Source: UMGS75 sp963648435
GTDB lineage: Bacteria > Bacillota_I > Bacilli_A > ML615J-28 > CAG-313
Assembly (NCBI GenBank): GCA_963648435.1
Contig: CAVJDT010000001.1
Coordinates: forward strand, 1 to 64,000
Reading direction: 5' to 3'
DNA: 64,000 bases
Positions 32,758-42,492 of the stretch are shown here, one piece after another. Numbering within the stretch: the stretch's first letter is position 1; each line of letters opens with the position of its first letter. The position numbers were made by a program, and so were the translations under genes. Under the pieces are notes generated by a model. The model made no database searches. It was not told the DNA's origin and saw nothing but the letters and a program-made list of their open reading frames with translations.

Positions 32758-32790
32758 AAATTCTACTGATATTAGTAGAATTTTTTTTTA
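32758..32790 (+). terminator. Terminator of the uracil permease gene
   Basis: AAATTCTACT pairs with AGTAGAATTT around a six-base loop, followed by nine T. Confidence 0.88.
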
Positions 32791-32801
32791 AAGTAAATTC
32801 A

Positions 32802-32829
32802 TTGCAATTAAAAAATAATATGTTAAAAT
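32802..32829 (+). promoter_or_regulatory. Promoter of the frameshifted AzgA-type copy
   Basis: TTGCAA and TAAAAT are 16 bases apart. Unlike its sister at 29554, no purine aptamer follows in the next 100 bases. Confidence 0.6.
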
Positions 32830-32929
32830 TAGGTTAAGTAAATAAATTGAAATATGTTAAAAAATGATTATGATTTAATGACATATTATCTTTATTTATA
32901 TTTATTGACTTTAATAAAAGGAGGAAAAT

Positions 32930-34368
32930 ATGAAAAATTTTTTGAACAAGGTTTTCAAAATAGAAGAAAATCAAACAACAATTAAAACCGAAATAATTGC
33001 AGGTATCACAACTTTTTTTGCAATGTGTTACATTGTAATTGTAAATCCTAATGAAATGACCGGTGGAGTTCAAATTCCTGAAATGACAAAAGTTTGGAAT
33101 GCTTGCTTTATTGGTGGTATTATTGCAGCCGCAATCGCAACAATTTGTATGGCTTTTATTGCTAATAAACCGTTTTCACTAGCTGCAGGTATGGGACTTA
33201 ATTCCTTTTTCTTTGTTTCATTTATTATGCCTTGTTTAATATATGGTGAGAATAATACTGTATCAGAAGGCATATCAGTTGTTAAAGGATATCAAACGGG
33301 TTTAGTAGTAATTTTATTTTCTTAATATTATCACTTACCGGATTTAGAAAATATATTGCTAAAAGTTTGCCAAATTGTCTTAAAACAGCCATGTCTGCAG
33401 GAATTGGTTTGTTTGTTGCTTTTATTGGCTTACAAAATAGCGGTATTGTTGTGCCTAATGAGCATACCGCGGTTTCTTTAGCAGATTTTGCTAGTGGTAA
33501 TCCTAAGATTGTTATTCCCGCATTAGTTGCGTTTATAGGGTTTATTTTAATAATTGTTCTTTCTAAGTGTAAGTTTAAAGTAATAAAACAATTGTCAATT
33601 ATCTTAGGAATTATTGGTTCAACTATTTTATATTATGTTTTATGTCTAATTTTTAAAGTCGATAATGGAACTATTGAAAGTATTTCCGTTGCCAAGTCAT
33701 TTAAAGATTGGTTTGATGTTGGCTTTGCGGGGGCATTTAAAGGCTTTAAACATGCATTTGATTGGAAAATAATTAGTGGTGTATTTAGCATGATAATGCT
33801 TGTATTAACATATACTCTTGTTGATATGTTTGAAACGTTAGGTACAGTTTATGGCACTTCATCTGAAGCTAATATGCTTGATGAAAATGGTGACCCTACT
33901 GGTTTAGGTGAAATAATGCTATGCGATGCAATTGGTACAGTTGCAGGTGCAGGTACTGGTACTTCAACTATTACCACTTTTGTTGAATCAAGTGCTGGGG
34001 TTGCGGCAGGAGGAAGAACAGGTCTTGCATCACTAGTTACAGCAGTTTTATTACTAGCATGCTTATTTGCGGCTCCAATAGTTAAATATGTTCCTCAATG
34101 TGCAACGGCACCTGCTTTAATTTATGTTGGTGTTTTAATGAGTAAAAATATCGTAAAAGTTGATTTTAATGATATTACTTCAGCAGCGACAGGATTTATG
34201 ACATTTGTAATGACTATTGCAACTTATTCAATTAGTAATGGTATTATGATTGGTGCTATTACATATGTATTAATAACTTTATTAACTGGTAAATATGGTA
34301 AAAAAGATATCGTTGTAACAATCATTGCACTACTTGGTATTTTAAGATTTGCTTTTGTTGCACTATAA
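32930..34368 (+). pseudogene. Second AzgA/PbuG-type permease, frameshifted
   Basis: A close relative of the gene at 29774, sharing long identical DNA stretches at both ends. The first 131 codons end at a TAA (33323-33325); the rest continues in another frame from about 33317 to 34368. By comparison with the intact copy, the break is a 13-base loss in the codons for SGIIFLLLSLTG, which removes part of a membrane segment. A 13-base change is unlikely to be a sequencing slip. The promoter and ribosome site look intact, so decay is recent, or the halves are made separately, which is unlikely to be functional. Confidence 0.88.
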
Positions 34369-34373
34369 AAATA

Positions 34374-34410
34374 AAAAAATACGTTGATAATGCTTCAACG
34401 TATTTTTTAA
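34374..34410 (+). terminator. Terminator after the second AzgA-type copy
   Basis: AAATACGTTGA pairs with TCAACGTATTT around a seven-base loop, followed by a T-run. Confidence 0.88.
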
Positions 34411-34657
34411 GCATAATTGGCATAACGATAATTAAATATAAATCACATGCAATAAAATACATAAATTTTTTGTCTTATTATATGAAAGATAATTTTTAAT
34501 AGGATGGTAAAATAACTATAAAACTATTTTTAGTTTAACATAATGAAAAATTGACAATGTAGCATTTAGAAAGTTTTATATGTTATGAAATAATCTAATA
34601 AAATTTATTGATTATAAAAATACAAAAAGTAAATTTATGGTATTGGTTAAATTAGTA

Positions 34658-34666
34658 TGATATAAT
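34658..34666 (+). promoter_or_regulatory. Extended -10 element upstream of the duplicated lipoprotein
   Basis: TGATATAAT, an extended -10, lies 83 bases before the start at 34750. No good -35 is seen. The gap 34411-34657 shows nothing else I can support. Confidence 0.45.
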
Positions 34667-34749
34667 GGCCTTAACATACGTGAATTCAAATTAATAATTG
34701 TATTTATAACATTAACTATTGTAAACATTACAGAAAGGAGACTAAAGTT

Positions 34750-35208
34750 ATGATAAAGAAATTAACTAAACTATTTTTAATATTGGGTGTGATTCTCTTT
34801 AGTTCTTTAATTTTTTCTTGCAAAACAAAATCTTTTGAAGTTGTAGAAGGAAAATTTGTTTGTGATAAAGAAGAATTTTATGGAGAACTAGAATTGCATA
34901 GAATATCTGAAAAAGAATTTGTAAATTCAAACGGATTAAATGTTTTTAAAATAGATTATGGTAGAGGATATCAATATTATTCAGTTTCTTTATATGTAAT
35001 ATTTCAAGATACCGAAGAAAAAGTATATTTAGATTTTAAAAATTTAGAAGTAGAAGAAATGAGAAAAATTACGTTCAAAAATTATTTTTGGTTGGATGAA
35101 GATGGTCATATGCTTTATCCAAGTAAATCAAATGTACTAGTCACTTATAAAACTGATAATTTTCATATTATAGGTAGCTTTTATCAAAAAGATTTAGGAG
35201 GAGAATAA
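34750..35208 (+). CDS. Lipoprotein of unknown function (intact copy)
   Basis: A 152-residue lipoprotein with lipobox IFSC (Cys24). The mature region is rich in aromatic and acidic residues with regular strands, suggesting a small beta fold; no family recognised. AAAGGAG lies upstream. A decayed tandem copy follows after one base, so the pair arose by duplication. Confidence 0.75.
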   Translation: MIKKLTKLFLILGVILFSSLIFSCKTKSFEVVEGKFVCDKEEFYGELELHRISEKEFVNSNGLNVFKIDYGRGYQYYSVSLYVIFQDTEEKVYLDFKNLEVEEMRKITFKNYFWLDEDGHMLYPSKSNVLVTYKTDNFHIIGSFYQKDLGGE

Positions 35209-35209
35209 G

Positions 35210-35659
35210 ATGAAGAGATTTAGTAAACTATTTTTAGTATTGGATGTGATTCTCTTTAGCTCTTTAATTTTTTTCTTGCATAACAAAATTCTTTGAAGTT
35301 GTAGAAGAAAAATTTGTTTGTGATAAAGAAGAATTTTATGGAGAATTATATAGAATATCTGAAAAAGAATTTGTAAATTCAAACGGATTAAATGTTTTTA
35401 AAATAGATTATGGTAGAGGATATCAATACTATTCAGTTTCTTTATATGTAATATTTCAAAATACAGAAGAAAAAGTATATTTAGATTTTAAAAATTTAGA
35501 AGTAAAAGAAATGAGAAAAGTTGGACTCAGACATTATTTTTGGCTGGAGAAGATGGTCATATGCTTTGTCCAAGGAAATCAAATGTACTAGTTACTTATA
35601 AAACTGATGATTTTAATATTATAGGTAGCTTTTATCAAAAAGATTTAGAAGGAGAATAA
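35210..35659 (+). pseudogene. Decayed tandem copy of the lipoprotein gene
   Basis: The DNA closely follows 34750-35208 from the start codon on. The signal peptide frame is lost after about 28 codons at a one-base change near 35265-35280 that also destroys the lipobox Cys. Later there is a six-base loss and another one-base loss (TGGAGAAGAT for TGGATGAAGAT). Two frameshifts make it nonfunctional. Confidence 0.85.
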
Positions 35660-35660
35660 G

Positions 35661-37471
35661 ATGAAGAAAAAAAATTTTGTATTTTTGTGTATGTCTTCAA
35701 TGAATAACAAAAAAGTATATGCTAGTGATGCAAATATAGACAACATAAATGAATCACTTGATAATTTTGATAATGAAACGATTAAAATGAAGATATGTTA
35801 ACAACTAGTGAAACTAGAAGTAATTCGGATGGAACTGATTACTCGGGTGCTATTAAAAATATATTATTATATTTAAACGATAATTATTCTGACTATACTT
35901 GGTATCAAGGTAAAATATGCTCGACGAAAATGATTTCAAATGAAATTCCTATTAATGTGCAAAGATGTTTATTTCCAAAAGATGACGTGCAACAGGCTAT
36001 AGCTAATACAGGTATTAGAAGTAGTTATGGAGGATGTGGCCCTATTGCTATGCTAGGTATATTAGATTATTTTGCAAGATATTTAGGATATGATGAAATA
36101 ATTGATGATCTGACAAGTTCAATTCAAAGGGTAAGATTAGCTGAAGATGTTTTTAATACTGTTACTACATATGAAATTGGTGATTTAGGCAATAAAAATA
36201 CCTTAACTCTTCCTTGACATTACGTCTCAGCATTTAATGAACTAATGAAAAATTATGGCTTAGAAGGACATATTGTTGCGGATTATGAAAGTTCTATTTT
36301 AATAGGAAATAATAAAAATAAATATATGAAAATTATTAAAGAATATATTCCAAGAGGAATTCCAGTTACAATGTATATGGGCTTAAACACAGGAGAAAAG
36401 GATTTTGCTGAGCATTATGTGAACATTTATGCCTACGAAGTTTGGTATGGATATCATAAAACAACTGAAGAAAGAATTGAAAAAACTTTTTTAAAAGCTA
36501 GAATAAATGGTCTTGCCAATAATTATGGTTGGGATAATGATAAATATTATGCTGATTCGGAGATTTTAAATAATGCAAGTGTGTGAACTTATTTATTATG
36601 ATATTAACTATGATAATGAAAATGTAGTTATTGCATCTGATTTTTCTAGTCAATTTATTAATACTGATACTGGACAAGGTCAATATTTCAATGAGAAAAA
36701 AGAAGCAACAATAACAAGTGATAATGGTTACACGTTTGATACGAGAAGATTAAGATGTAGTTATATTGAAAATCAATATTTAGTATTACAGCGAATAGAG
36801 AAAATACAGGACATACGTATTTAGAATTTAATTTTCCTAATGACATAAAGAAATTAAATTTTGACATGTCATTGTGGAGTGCAAAAGAATATTTAATAGA
36901 TGGAGGTTCTTTATCTATACAAATACCAATAGTAACTGAAAATGGGAGCATACTCTGGGTAAATCATATAGAATATGAAATTGCTGATTTATCGGTTATT
37001 AGAATACATCCAAGAAGTTATAGTGTATTATTTTTTGAAAATATATCAAGATTTAGATTTTTAGTAACTAAAAATTCACCATCTGGTGATAGAAATAAGG
37101 GAAGAATAGTTTTGATAATTTAACTTTCTGCTTTGATGCTGAAGATGAACCACATGTGCATAATTGTGATTTCTATGAAATTACTGATAGAAATCATTAC
37201 GGAAAATGTGCTTGTGGATATAAAAAAATGGCTCACATGCTGTTAGATCATCAGATTTAGGTGGAAGATATGCTAATTGTGTTGAATGTAACAAACAAAT
37301 AGATTTAAATTCTGGTATTGTAGTTGTTTTACCATATAATATAAATGATAATATGAGAAGTGTTAACGGAAGTTATATTAGTTCTCAAGGGCTTATTATA
37401 TTAGTTGATAAAGATATTGAAGCATATATTAAAGGTACTTTGATTTTTTACAAAGAAGGTGAAGAATTATA
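35661..37471 (+). pseudogene. Decayed secreted C39-like cysteine peptidase with C-terminal Cys/His motif
   Basis: One long gene broken into at least five frames. The start (ATG 35661 after GGAGAATAAG) gives a possible but weak export signal. Near 36010-36100 is YGGCGPIAMLGILDYF, the nucleophile Cys region of a C39-like papain fold, and near 36405-36440 is EHYVNIYAYE, the expected catalytic His region. Further fragments are beta-rich. Near 37150-37300 come a HxHxC-xn-H-xxx-CxCG stretch and CVECNKQ, a Cys/His motif seen in repeats of secreted proteins in related bacteria. Stops at 35788, 36217 and 36586 and shifts later rule out a full product. The family call is moderate. Confidence 0.7.
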
Positions 37472-37488
37472 ATTAAATAATTTTTAAG

Positions 37489-37526
37489 TCAAACTTAGAA
37501 TCAAAAATTTTAAGTTTGATTTTTTT
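37489..37526 (+). terminator. Terminator after the decayed peptidase gene
   Basis: TCAAACTTA and TAAGTTTGA pair perfectly and are followed by seven T. Confidence 0.85.
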
Positions 37527-37628
37527 AACTTTGAGCTGTTGATAACAATAAGTCTTTAATTTGAAGATTTGAAGAGGAAAAAATTAATAAGTAAAAAAAT
37601 GAATTAAAAAAACTACTAGTTATTTAAC

Positions 37629-37657
37629 TTGCAAAAATTGCATTTTTTTGGTATAAT
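37629..37657 (+). promoter_or_regulatory. Promoter of the trimeric hydrogenase operon
   Basis: TTGCAA and TATAAT are 17 bases apart, 47 bases before the start at 37705. The spacer includes a second TTGCA, so TGCAAAAATTGCA forms a small palindrome (37630-37642). Confidence 0.75.
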
Positions 37658-37704
37658 ACGTAAGAGCGAATTTATAAAATTTGTATTAAAATATGGAGGT
37701 TAAT

Positions 37705-38193
37705 ATGGCTCATTTAAGCGCAAATGCTGTAAAGCAAATTGAAAGTATTATCGCAAGATATGAAAATGAAAATACTCCACTTATGATGATCTTAAGTGAT
37801 ATACAACGTGAGTATGGTTACATTCCACTTGAAGTTCAAGAATTAATTTCAGAAAAAACGGGTATTCCTGTTGCTGAAATTTATGGAGTTGTAACATTTT
37901 ATTCATTTTTTTCTTTAAATCCCAAAGGAAAATATGTTATTGGTGTATGTCTTGGAACTGCTTGTTATGTAAAAGGTTCACAACAAGTTATTGACAAATT
38001 CTCAGAGCTATTAAACATTAAACCAGGAGAAACATCAGCTGATGGTTTATTCACACTTGATGCTCTTCGTTGTATTGGTGCATGTGGTATTGCTCCTGCC
38101 ATTTCAATTAATGGTAAAGTATATCCAAAAGTAGCTGTTAACCAAGTTGCTGGTATTATTGAAGAATATCGTAAATTAGGAGGTGCAAACTAA
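37705..38193 (+). CDS. hydC: Trimeric [FeFe] hydrogenase subunit HydC (NuoE-like)
   Basis: A 162-residue NuoE-type subunit that carries one [2Fe-2S] cluster. The cluster ligands are in CLGTACYVKGS and later CIGACG; VVTFYSFFSLNPKG is typical. It starts at ATG 37705, six bases after GGAGG; the in-frame ATG at 37693 overlaps the ribosome site and is unlikely. It passes electrons between HydB and HydA. Its stop overlaps the hydB start by one base. Confidence 0.93.
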   Translation: MAHLSANAVKQIESIIARYENENTPLMMILSDIQREYGYIPLEVQELISEKTGIPVAEIYGVVTFYSFFSLNPKGKYVIGVCLGTACYVKGSQQVIDKFSELLNIKPGETSADGLFTLDALRCIGACGIAPAISINGKVYPKVAVNQVAGIIEEYRKLGGAN

Positions 38194-40058
38194 TGATTAA
38201 AAATGAAAAAGAATTAAATGCAACAATTAAAAAGTGCACAACTAGTTTAGATGAAAAATTTGCGGGAACTAATGGTAAACGTGCCATTGTTATTTGTGGT
38301 GGTACAGGATGTTTATCAAGTAACTCTGCGGAAATTCTTGCAAAATTCCAAGAAGAAATTGAAGCGCGTGGTTTAAGTGATAAAGTAACTGCGAATAAAG
38401 TTGGATGCTTTGGATTCTGCTCTCAAGGCCCATTCGTTAAAATTTTCCCTGAAGATACATTATATCGTGGCGTTAAAGTTGAAGATGTTGAAGAAATAAT
38501 GACTTCTGATATTATCAATCATGTTGTTGTTGAAAGATTGCTTTATGTTGATCCAGTAACTCAAGCAAGAATTCAAAAACAAGATGAAATCAACTTTTAT
38601 AAGAAGCAAGTTCGTTTAGCTCTTCATGGCTGTGGCGTTATTAACCCTGAATGTATTGAAGAAGCATTAGGCTATGGAGCATATCAAGGCTTACAAAGAG
38701 CTCTTCATATGTCTAGACAAGAAGTTATCGATGAAATTTTAAAATCAGGTTTACGTGGCCGTGGTGGCGGTGGTTTTCCTACTGGTAGAAAATGGCAATT
38801 TGCATATAATCAACAAAATGATGAAAAATATGTAGTTTGTAATGGCGATGAAGGTGACCCAGGTGCTTTCATGGACCGTTCAATCTTAGAAGGCAACCCT
38901 CTTGCGGTTATTGAAGGTATGGTAATTGCAGGTTATGCAATTGGTGCATCAAATGGTTATTTTTATGTACGTGCTGAATATCCAATCGCTGTTGAAAGAC
39001 TTCATATAGCAATTGAAGAAGCTGAAAAAATTGGCTTATTAGGTGATAATATTCTAGGAACTGATTTTAGTTTCCGTGTTCATATTCGTTTAGGTGCTGG
39101 TGCATTCGTTTGTGGTGAAGAAACCGCATTATTAAACTCAATAGAAGGTAAACGTGGTATGCCACGTCCAAGACCTCCATTCCCAGCTGTAAAAGGTTTA
39201 TGGGGTAAACCAACAATTATTAACAATGTTGAAACATTAGCATGTGTACCATATATCTTAAGAGAAGGTGCTGAAAAATTTGCCCAATATGGTACTGAAA
39301 AATCTAAGGGTACTAAAGTATTTGCTTTAGGTGGTAAAGTTAATAATGTAGGACTAGTTGAAATTCCTATGGGCACTACGCTTCGTGAATTAATTTACGA
39401 TATCGGTGGTGGCATTCCTCACAATAAAGCCTTTAAAGCTATTCAAACAGGTGGACCTTCAGGTGGATGTTTAACGGCCAAAGATCTTGATACTCCTATT
39501 GACTATGATAATTTAATTGCTTTAGGTTCAATGATGGGTTCTGGTGGTGCCATTGTTATGGATGAAGATAACTGTATGGTTGATGTTGCTAAATTCTATA
39601 TGGAATTTATTTGCGATGAATCATGTGGTAAATGTTCTCCATGCCGTATTGGTACAAAACGTATGCTTGAAATCTTAACTAAGATTACGGAAGGTAAAGG
39701 TACATTAAATGATTTACATGAATTAGAAGAACTAGCTACTACGGTTGCTTCTAACTCATTATGTGGTTTAGGCCAAACTTCCGCTAACCCAATTGTTTCA
39801 ACAATGAGACAATTTAAAGATGAATATATTGCTCATATCGTTGATAAAAAGTGTCCAGCTCACATTTGTAAAAAATTAACTCAATATTATATCATACCAG
39901 AATCATGTAAAAAATGTTCTAAGTGTGCTAGAAATTGTCCAGTTAATGCAATCTCAGGTGTTCCTGGTAAAGAACCATATGTTATTGATCAATCTAAATG
40001 TATTAAATGTGGATTATGCTTAGCATCATGTCCATTTAAAGCAATAATTAAGAAGTAG
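38193..40058 (+). CDS. hydB: Trimeric [FeFe] hydrogenase subunit HydB (NuoF-like, NAD(H)/FMN)
   Basis: A 621-residue flavin subunit that oxidises or reduces NAD(H). In order: a thioredoxin-like [2Fe-2S] domain (CGGTGCLSS, then CFGFC), the NADH/FMN site GLRGRGGGGFPTGRKW and NGDEGDPGAFMDR, an SLBB-like region, a [4Fe-4S] motif ESCGKCSPCRIG, and a C-terminal pair of [4Fe-4S] ferredoxin motifs (CKKCSKCARNCP, CIKCGLCLASCP). This layout fits electron-bifurcating HydABC enzymes, which couple NADH and ferredoxin to H2. Bifurcation is inferred from the family. Confidence 0.95.
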   Translation: MIKNEKELNATIKKCTTSLDEKFAGTNGKRAIVICGGTGCLSSNSAEILAKFQEEIEARGLSDKVTANKVGCFGFCSQGPFVKIFPEDTLYRGVKVEDVEEIMTSDIINHVVVERLLYVDPVTQARIQKQDEINFYKKQVRLALHGCGVINPECIEEALGYGAYQGLQRALHMSRQEVIDEILKSGLRGRGGGGFPTGRKWQFAYNQQNDEKYVVCNGDEGDPGAFMDRSILEGNPLAVIEGMVIAGYAIGASNGYFYVRAEYPIAVERLHIAIEEAEKIGLLGDNILGTDFSFRVHIRLGAGAFVCGEETALLNSIEGKRGMPRPRPPFPAVKGLWGKPTIINNVETLACVPYILREGAEKFAQYGTEKSKGTKVFALGGKVNNVGLVEIPMGTTLRELIYDIGGGIPHNKAFKAIQTGGPSGGCLTAKDLDTPIDYDNLIALGSMMGSGGAIVMDEDNCMVDVAKFYMEFICDESCGKCSPCRIGTKRMLEILTKITEGKGTLNDLHELEELATTVASNSLCGLGQTSANPIVSTMRQFKDEYIAHIVDKKCPAHICKKLTQYYIIPESCKKCSKCARNCPVNAISGVPGKEPYVIDQSKCIKCGLCLASCPFKAIIKK

Positions 40059-40070
40059 GAGTGTAGATGT

Positions 40071-41840
40071 ATGGCAAAAATTAATATTAAAATTGAAGGT
40101 CAAGCATATCTTGTAGAAGAAGGCTTAACAATATTAGAAGCAGCTAAAGAATGTGGATATGAAATTCCATCACTTTGTGCATTTAATCATGGTGAATGTA
40201 GTCTAGCATCTTGTCGTGTTTGCTTAGTAGAAGCAACAGGAGCAAGAGGACTTGTAGCATCTTGTGTATATCCTGTTTCTGAAGGTATGGAAATTAAGAT
40301 TTCAACTCCAAAAGCTGTCGCCGCAAGACGTGCAAGTGTTGAATTAATTCTTTCTAACCATTCATTCCAATGTCAACAATGTGATAAAAATGGTAAATGT
40401 GAATTATTGCATGTAGCATCCTTAGTAGGAGCAAGAGAAAATAAATTTATTGGTAGTAAAACTCCAGTTACAATTGATGAATTATCTCCATCAATCATTC
40501 GTGATACTTCTAAATGTATTTTATGTGGCCGTTGTGTAAGCCGTTGTGTTGCGGCTCATGGCACTGGTATTTTAGGATTTGAAAGACGTGGTTTTGCAAC
40601 TATTGTTTCTCCAGCCGCAAATAGAAGTTTTGCTGAAAGCCCATGTATTTTATGTGGACAATGTGTAAATGTTTGTCCTACAGGGGCATTAATGGAAAAA
40701 TCAGAAATTGATAAAGTTGATGAAGCAAGAAGAGCTGGTAAATATTTAGTTGTTCAAACAGCTCCTGCGGTTCGTGCAACTCTTGGTGAAGAATTTGGTT
40801 ATCCAATTGGTACAGCTGTTACTGGCAAAATGATAGCTGCACTTCGCAGATTAGGCTTTAATAAAGTTTATGATACTGATTTTGGAGCTGACCTTACAAT
40901 TATGGAAGAAGCAACTGAATTATTATCAAGAATTAACTCAAAAGGTGTTTTACCTATGATTACTTCATGTTCACCTGGTTGGGTTAACTATGCAGAATAT
41001 TATTATGGTGATCAACTTGACCATTTATCAAGTTGTAAATCACCTCATGAAATGCAAGGTGCTATTATTAAAAGCTACTTTGCAGAAAAAATGGGACTTG
41101 ATCCACAAGATATTTACGTTGTTTCAATTATGCCTTGTACGGCTAAAAAATATGAAAAAGAACGTCCTCAACTTCAAAAAAATGGAATTAAAGATGTTGA
41201 TGCAGTTTTAACAACTAGAGAATTAGCTAAATTAATCAAACGTAGTGGTATTAATTTTAACAAACTTCCAGATGAAGAATATGACCAAGACATTATGGGT
41301 GAATACACAGGTGCTGGTGTTATCTTTGGTACTACTGGTGGAGTAATGGAAGCAGCGTTACGTACCGCATATTATGTTTTAACAAATAAAGAACATAAAC
41401 CAATTGAATTTACAGCTGTTCGTGGCATGAAAGGCTTAAAAGAAGCAACCATTGACATTAATGGTACAGAACTTAAAGTTGCGATCGCATCAGGTATGAG
41501 AAATGCTAAAGTGTTAATGGATGACATTCGTGCTGGTAAGAGCCCTTATACATTTATCGAAATTATGGGCTGTCCTGGTGGATGTGTAAATGGTGGTGGT
41601 CAACCATATGTTAAACCATGTTTCTTACCAAATGAAGACAACAATATTTTGGATACATATTGTGAAAAACGTGCTGCAGCGTTATATAGTGAAGATGAAA
41701 GACAAACTGTTCGTCAATCACATAATAACAAGCAAATACAACAACTTTATAAAGAATATTTAGGTGAACCTAATTCTCATAAAGCACATGAATTATTACA
41801 TACAACATATGTTTCAAGAGAAAGATTTCCTGAAAAATAG
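40071..41840 (+). CDS. hydA: Trimeric [FeFe] hydrogenase catalytic subunit HydA
   Basis: A 589-residue catalytic subunit. The N-terminal [2Fe-2S] domain has CAFNHGECSLASCRVC; then a His/Cys [4Fe-4S] motif (HSFQCQQCDKNGKC), two [4Fe-4S] motifs (CILCGRCVSRC, CILCGQCVNVCP), and the H-cluster domain. H-cluster loops: TSCSPGW at 298-304, MPCTAKK with Cys356, and MGCPGGCVNGGGQP with Cys501 and Cys505. In the usual TSCCPxW loop the second Cys is a cluster ligand; here that position is Ser301. The C-terminal tail of about 60 residues is basic. It ends at a hairpin at 41853-41897. Confidence 0.95.
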   Translation: MAKINIKIEGQAYLVEEGLTILEAAKECGYEIPSLCAFNHGECSLASCRVCLVEATGARGLVASCVYPVSEGMEIKISTPKAVAARRASVELILSNHSFQCQQCDKNGKCELLHVASLVGARENKFIGSKTPVTIDELSPSIIRDTSKCILCGRCVSRCVAAHGTGILGFERRGFATIVSPAANRSFAESPCILCGQCVNVCPTGALMEKSEIDKVDEARRAGKYLVVQTAPAVRATLGEEFGYPIGTAVTGKMIAALRRLGFNKVYDTDFGADLTIMEEATELLSRINSKGVLPMITSCSPGWVNYAEYYYGDQLDHLSSCKSPHEMQGAIIKSYFAEKMGLDPQDIYVVSIMPCTAKKYEKERPQLQKNGIKDVDAVLTTRELAKLIKRSGINFNKLPDEEYDQDIMGEYTGAGVIFGTTGGVMEAALRTAYYVLTNKEHKPIEFTAVRGMKGLKEATIDINGTELKVAIASGMRNAKVLMDDIRAGKSPYTFIEIMGCPGGCVNGGGQPYVKPCFLPNEDNNILDTYCEKRAAALYSEDERQTVRQSHNNKQIQQLYKEYLGEPNSHKAHELLHTTYVSRERFPEK

Positions 41841-41852
41841 TTAAATAATTAC

Positions 41853-41897
41853 GCCTACCATATAGAGTGAAGTACACCCTTTAAAGTAGGCGTTTTT
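41853..41897 (+). terminator. Terminator of the trimeric hydrogenase operon, with an IS-end-like loop
   Basis: ACGCCTAC pairs with GTAGGCGT, followed by a T-run. The loop is unusually long, 25 bases, and contains TGAAGTACACCC, which matches 11 of 12 bases of the IS3 element's left end. Confidence 0.75.
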
Positions 41898-42011
41898 AAG
41901 TGGAATTCATGACTTATATCAAACTTAATTTTTCTTAAATGTCAAATAAATATTTCCTACATATAAATAGTTCAAATACGATAAAAATGTTACGATATTT
42001 TACTAAAAGAA

Positions 42012-42040
42012 TTGCGAAAAAGTCAAAAATATGGTAAAAT
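42012..42040 (+). promoter_or_regulatory. Promoter of the small membrane protein/cupin pair
   Basis: TTGCGA and TAAAAT are 17 bases apart, 25 bases before the start. Confidence 0.6.
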
Positions 42041-42065
42041 AATAGTAAGATAAAGAGGTAAAAAC

Positions 42066-42482
42066 ATGAATGAAAATATTAAAACAAAATTTTATAAAAT
42101 GAATCTAATTATTTCAATTGCCATTATGGCGGTTGGCTTAATAGTATTTATTGGGGCGCTCTTTTTGAAAGAAACAGTTATTATGGTTATTTTTTTAATA
42201 GTAGGTGCAGTATGGTTTATTCTAGGACTTTTAGGAACTCTTTTCCTATATTTTACTTATTATGAAATAACAAATAATGAACTTCATTTTGTAAGATTCA
42301 AGAAACAAAAAAACATAAAACTTGATGATATTTCTAAAGTTTTATTATATAGTACTGAATACATTATTATTGATAATGATAATAAAAAATTTTGTAAAAT
42401 TGATCGAGGATTAGTTAATGCTGATCTAATATTAGAGTATTTAAGAAATGCTCAAAAAGAAATAATTGTTAAGCAATTTTAG
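42066..42482 (+). CDS. Small two-segment membrane protein, PH-domain-like end
   Basis: A 138-residue protein with two membrane segments at about 14-34 and 41-63. The remaining 70 residues (ITNNELHFVRFKKQKNIKLD onward) look like a small beta-strand domain of bacterial PH type. The function is unknown. A cupin gene follows after ten bases, probably in the same transcript. Confidence 0.7.
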   Translation: MNENIKTKFYKMNLIISIAIMAVGLIVFIGALFLKETVIMVIFLIVGAVWFILGLLGTLFLYFTYYEITNNELHFVRFKKQKNIKLDDISKVLLYSTEYIIIDNDNKKFCKIDRGLVNADLILEYLRNAQKEIIVKQF

Positions 42483-42492
42483 GTGATAAACA

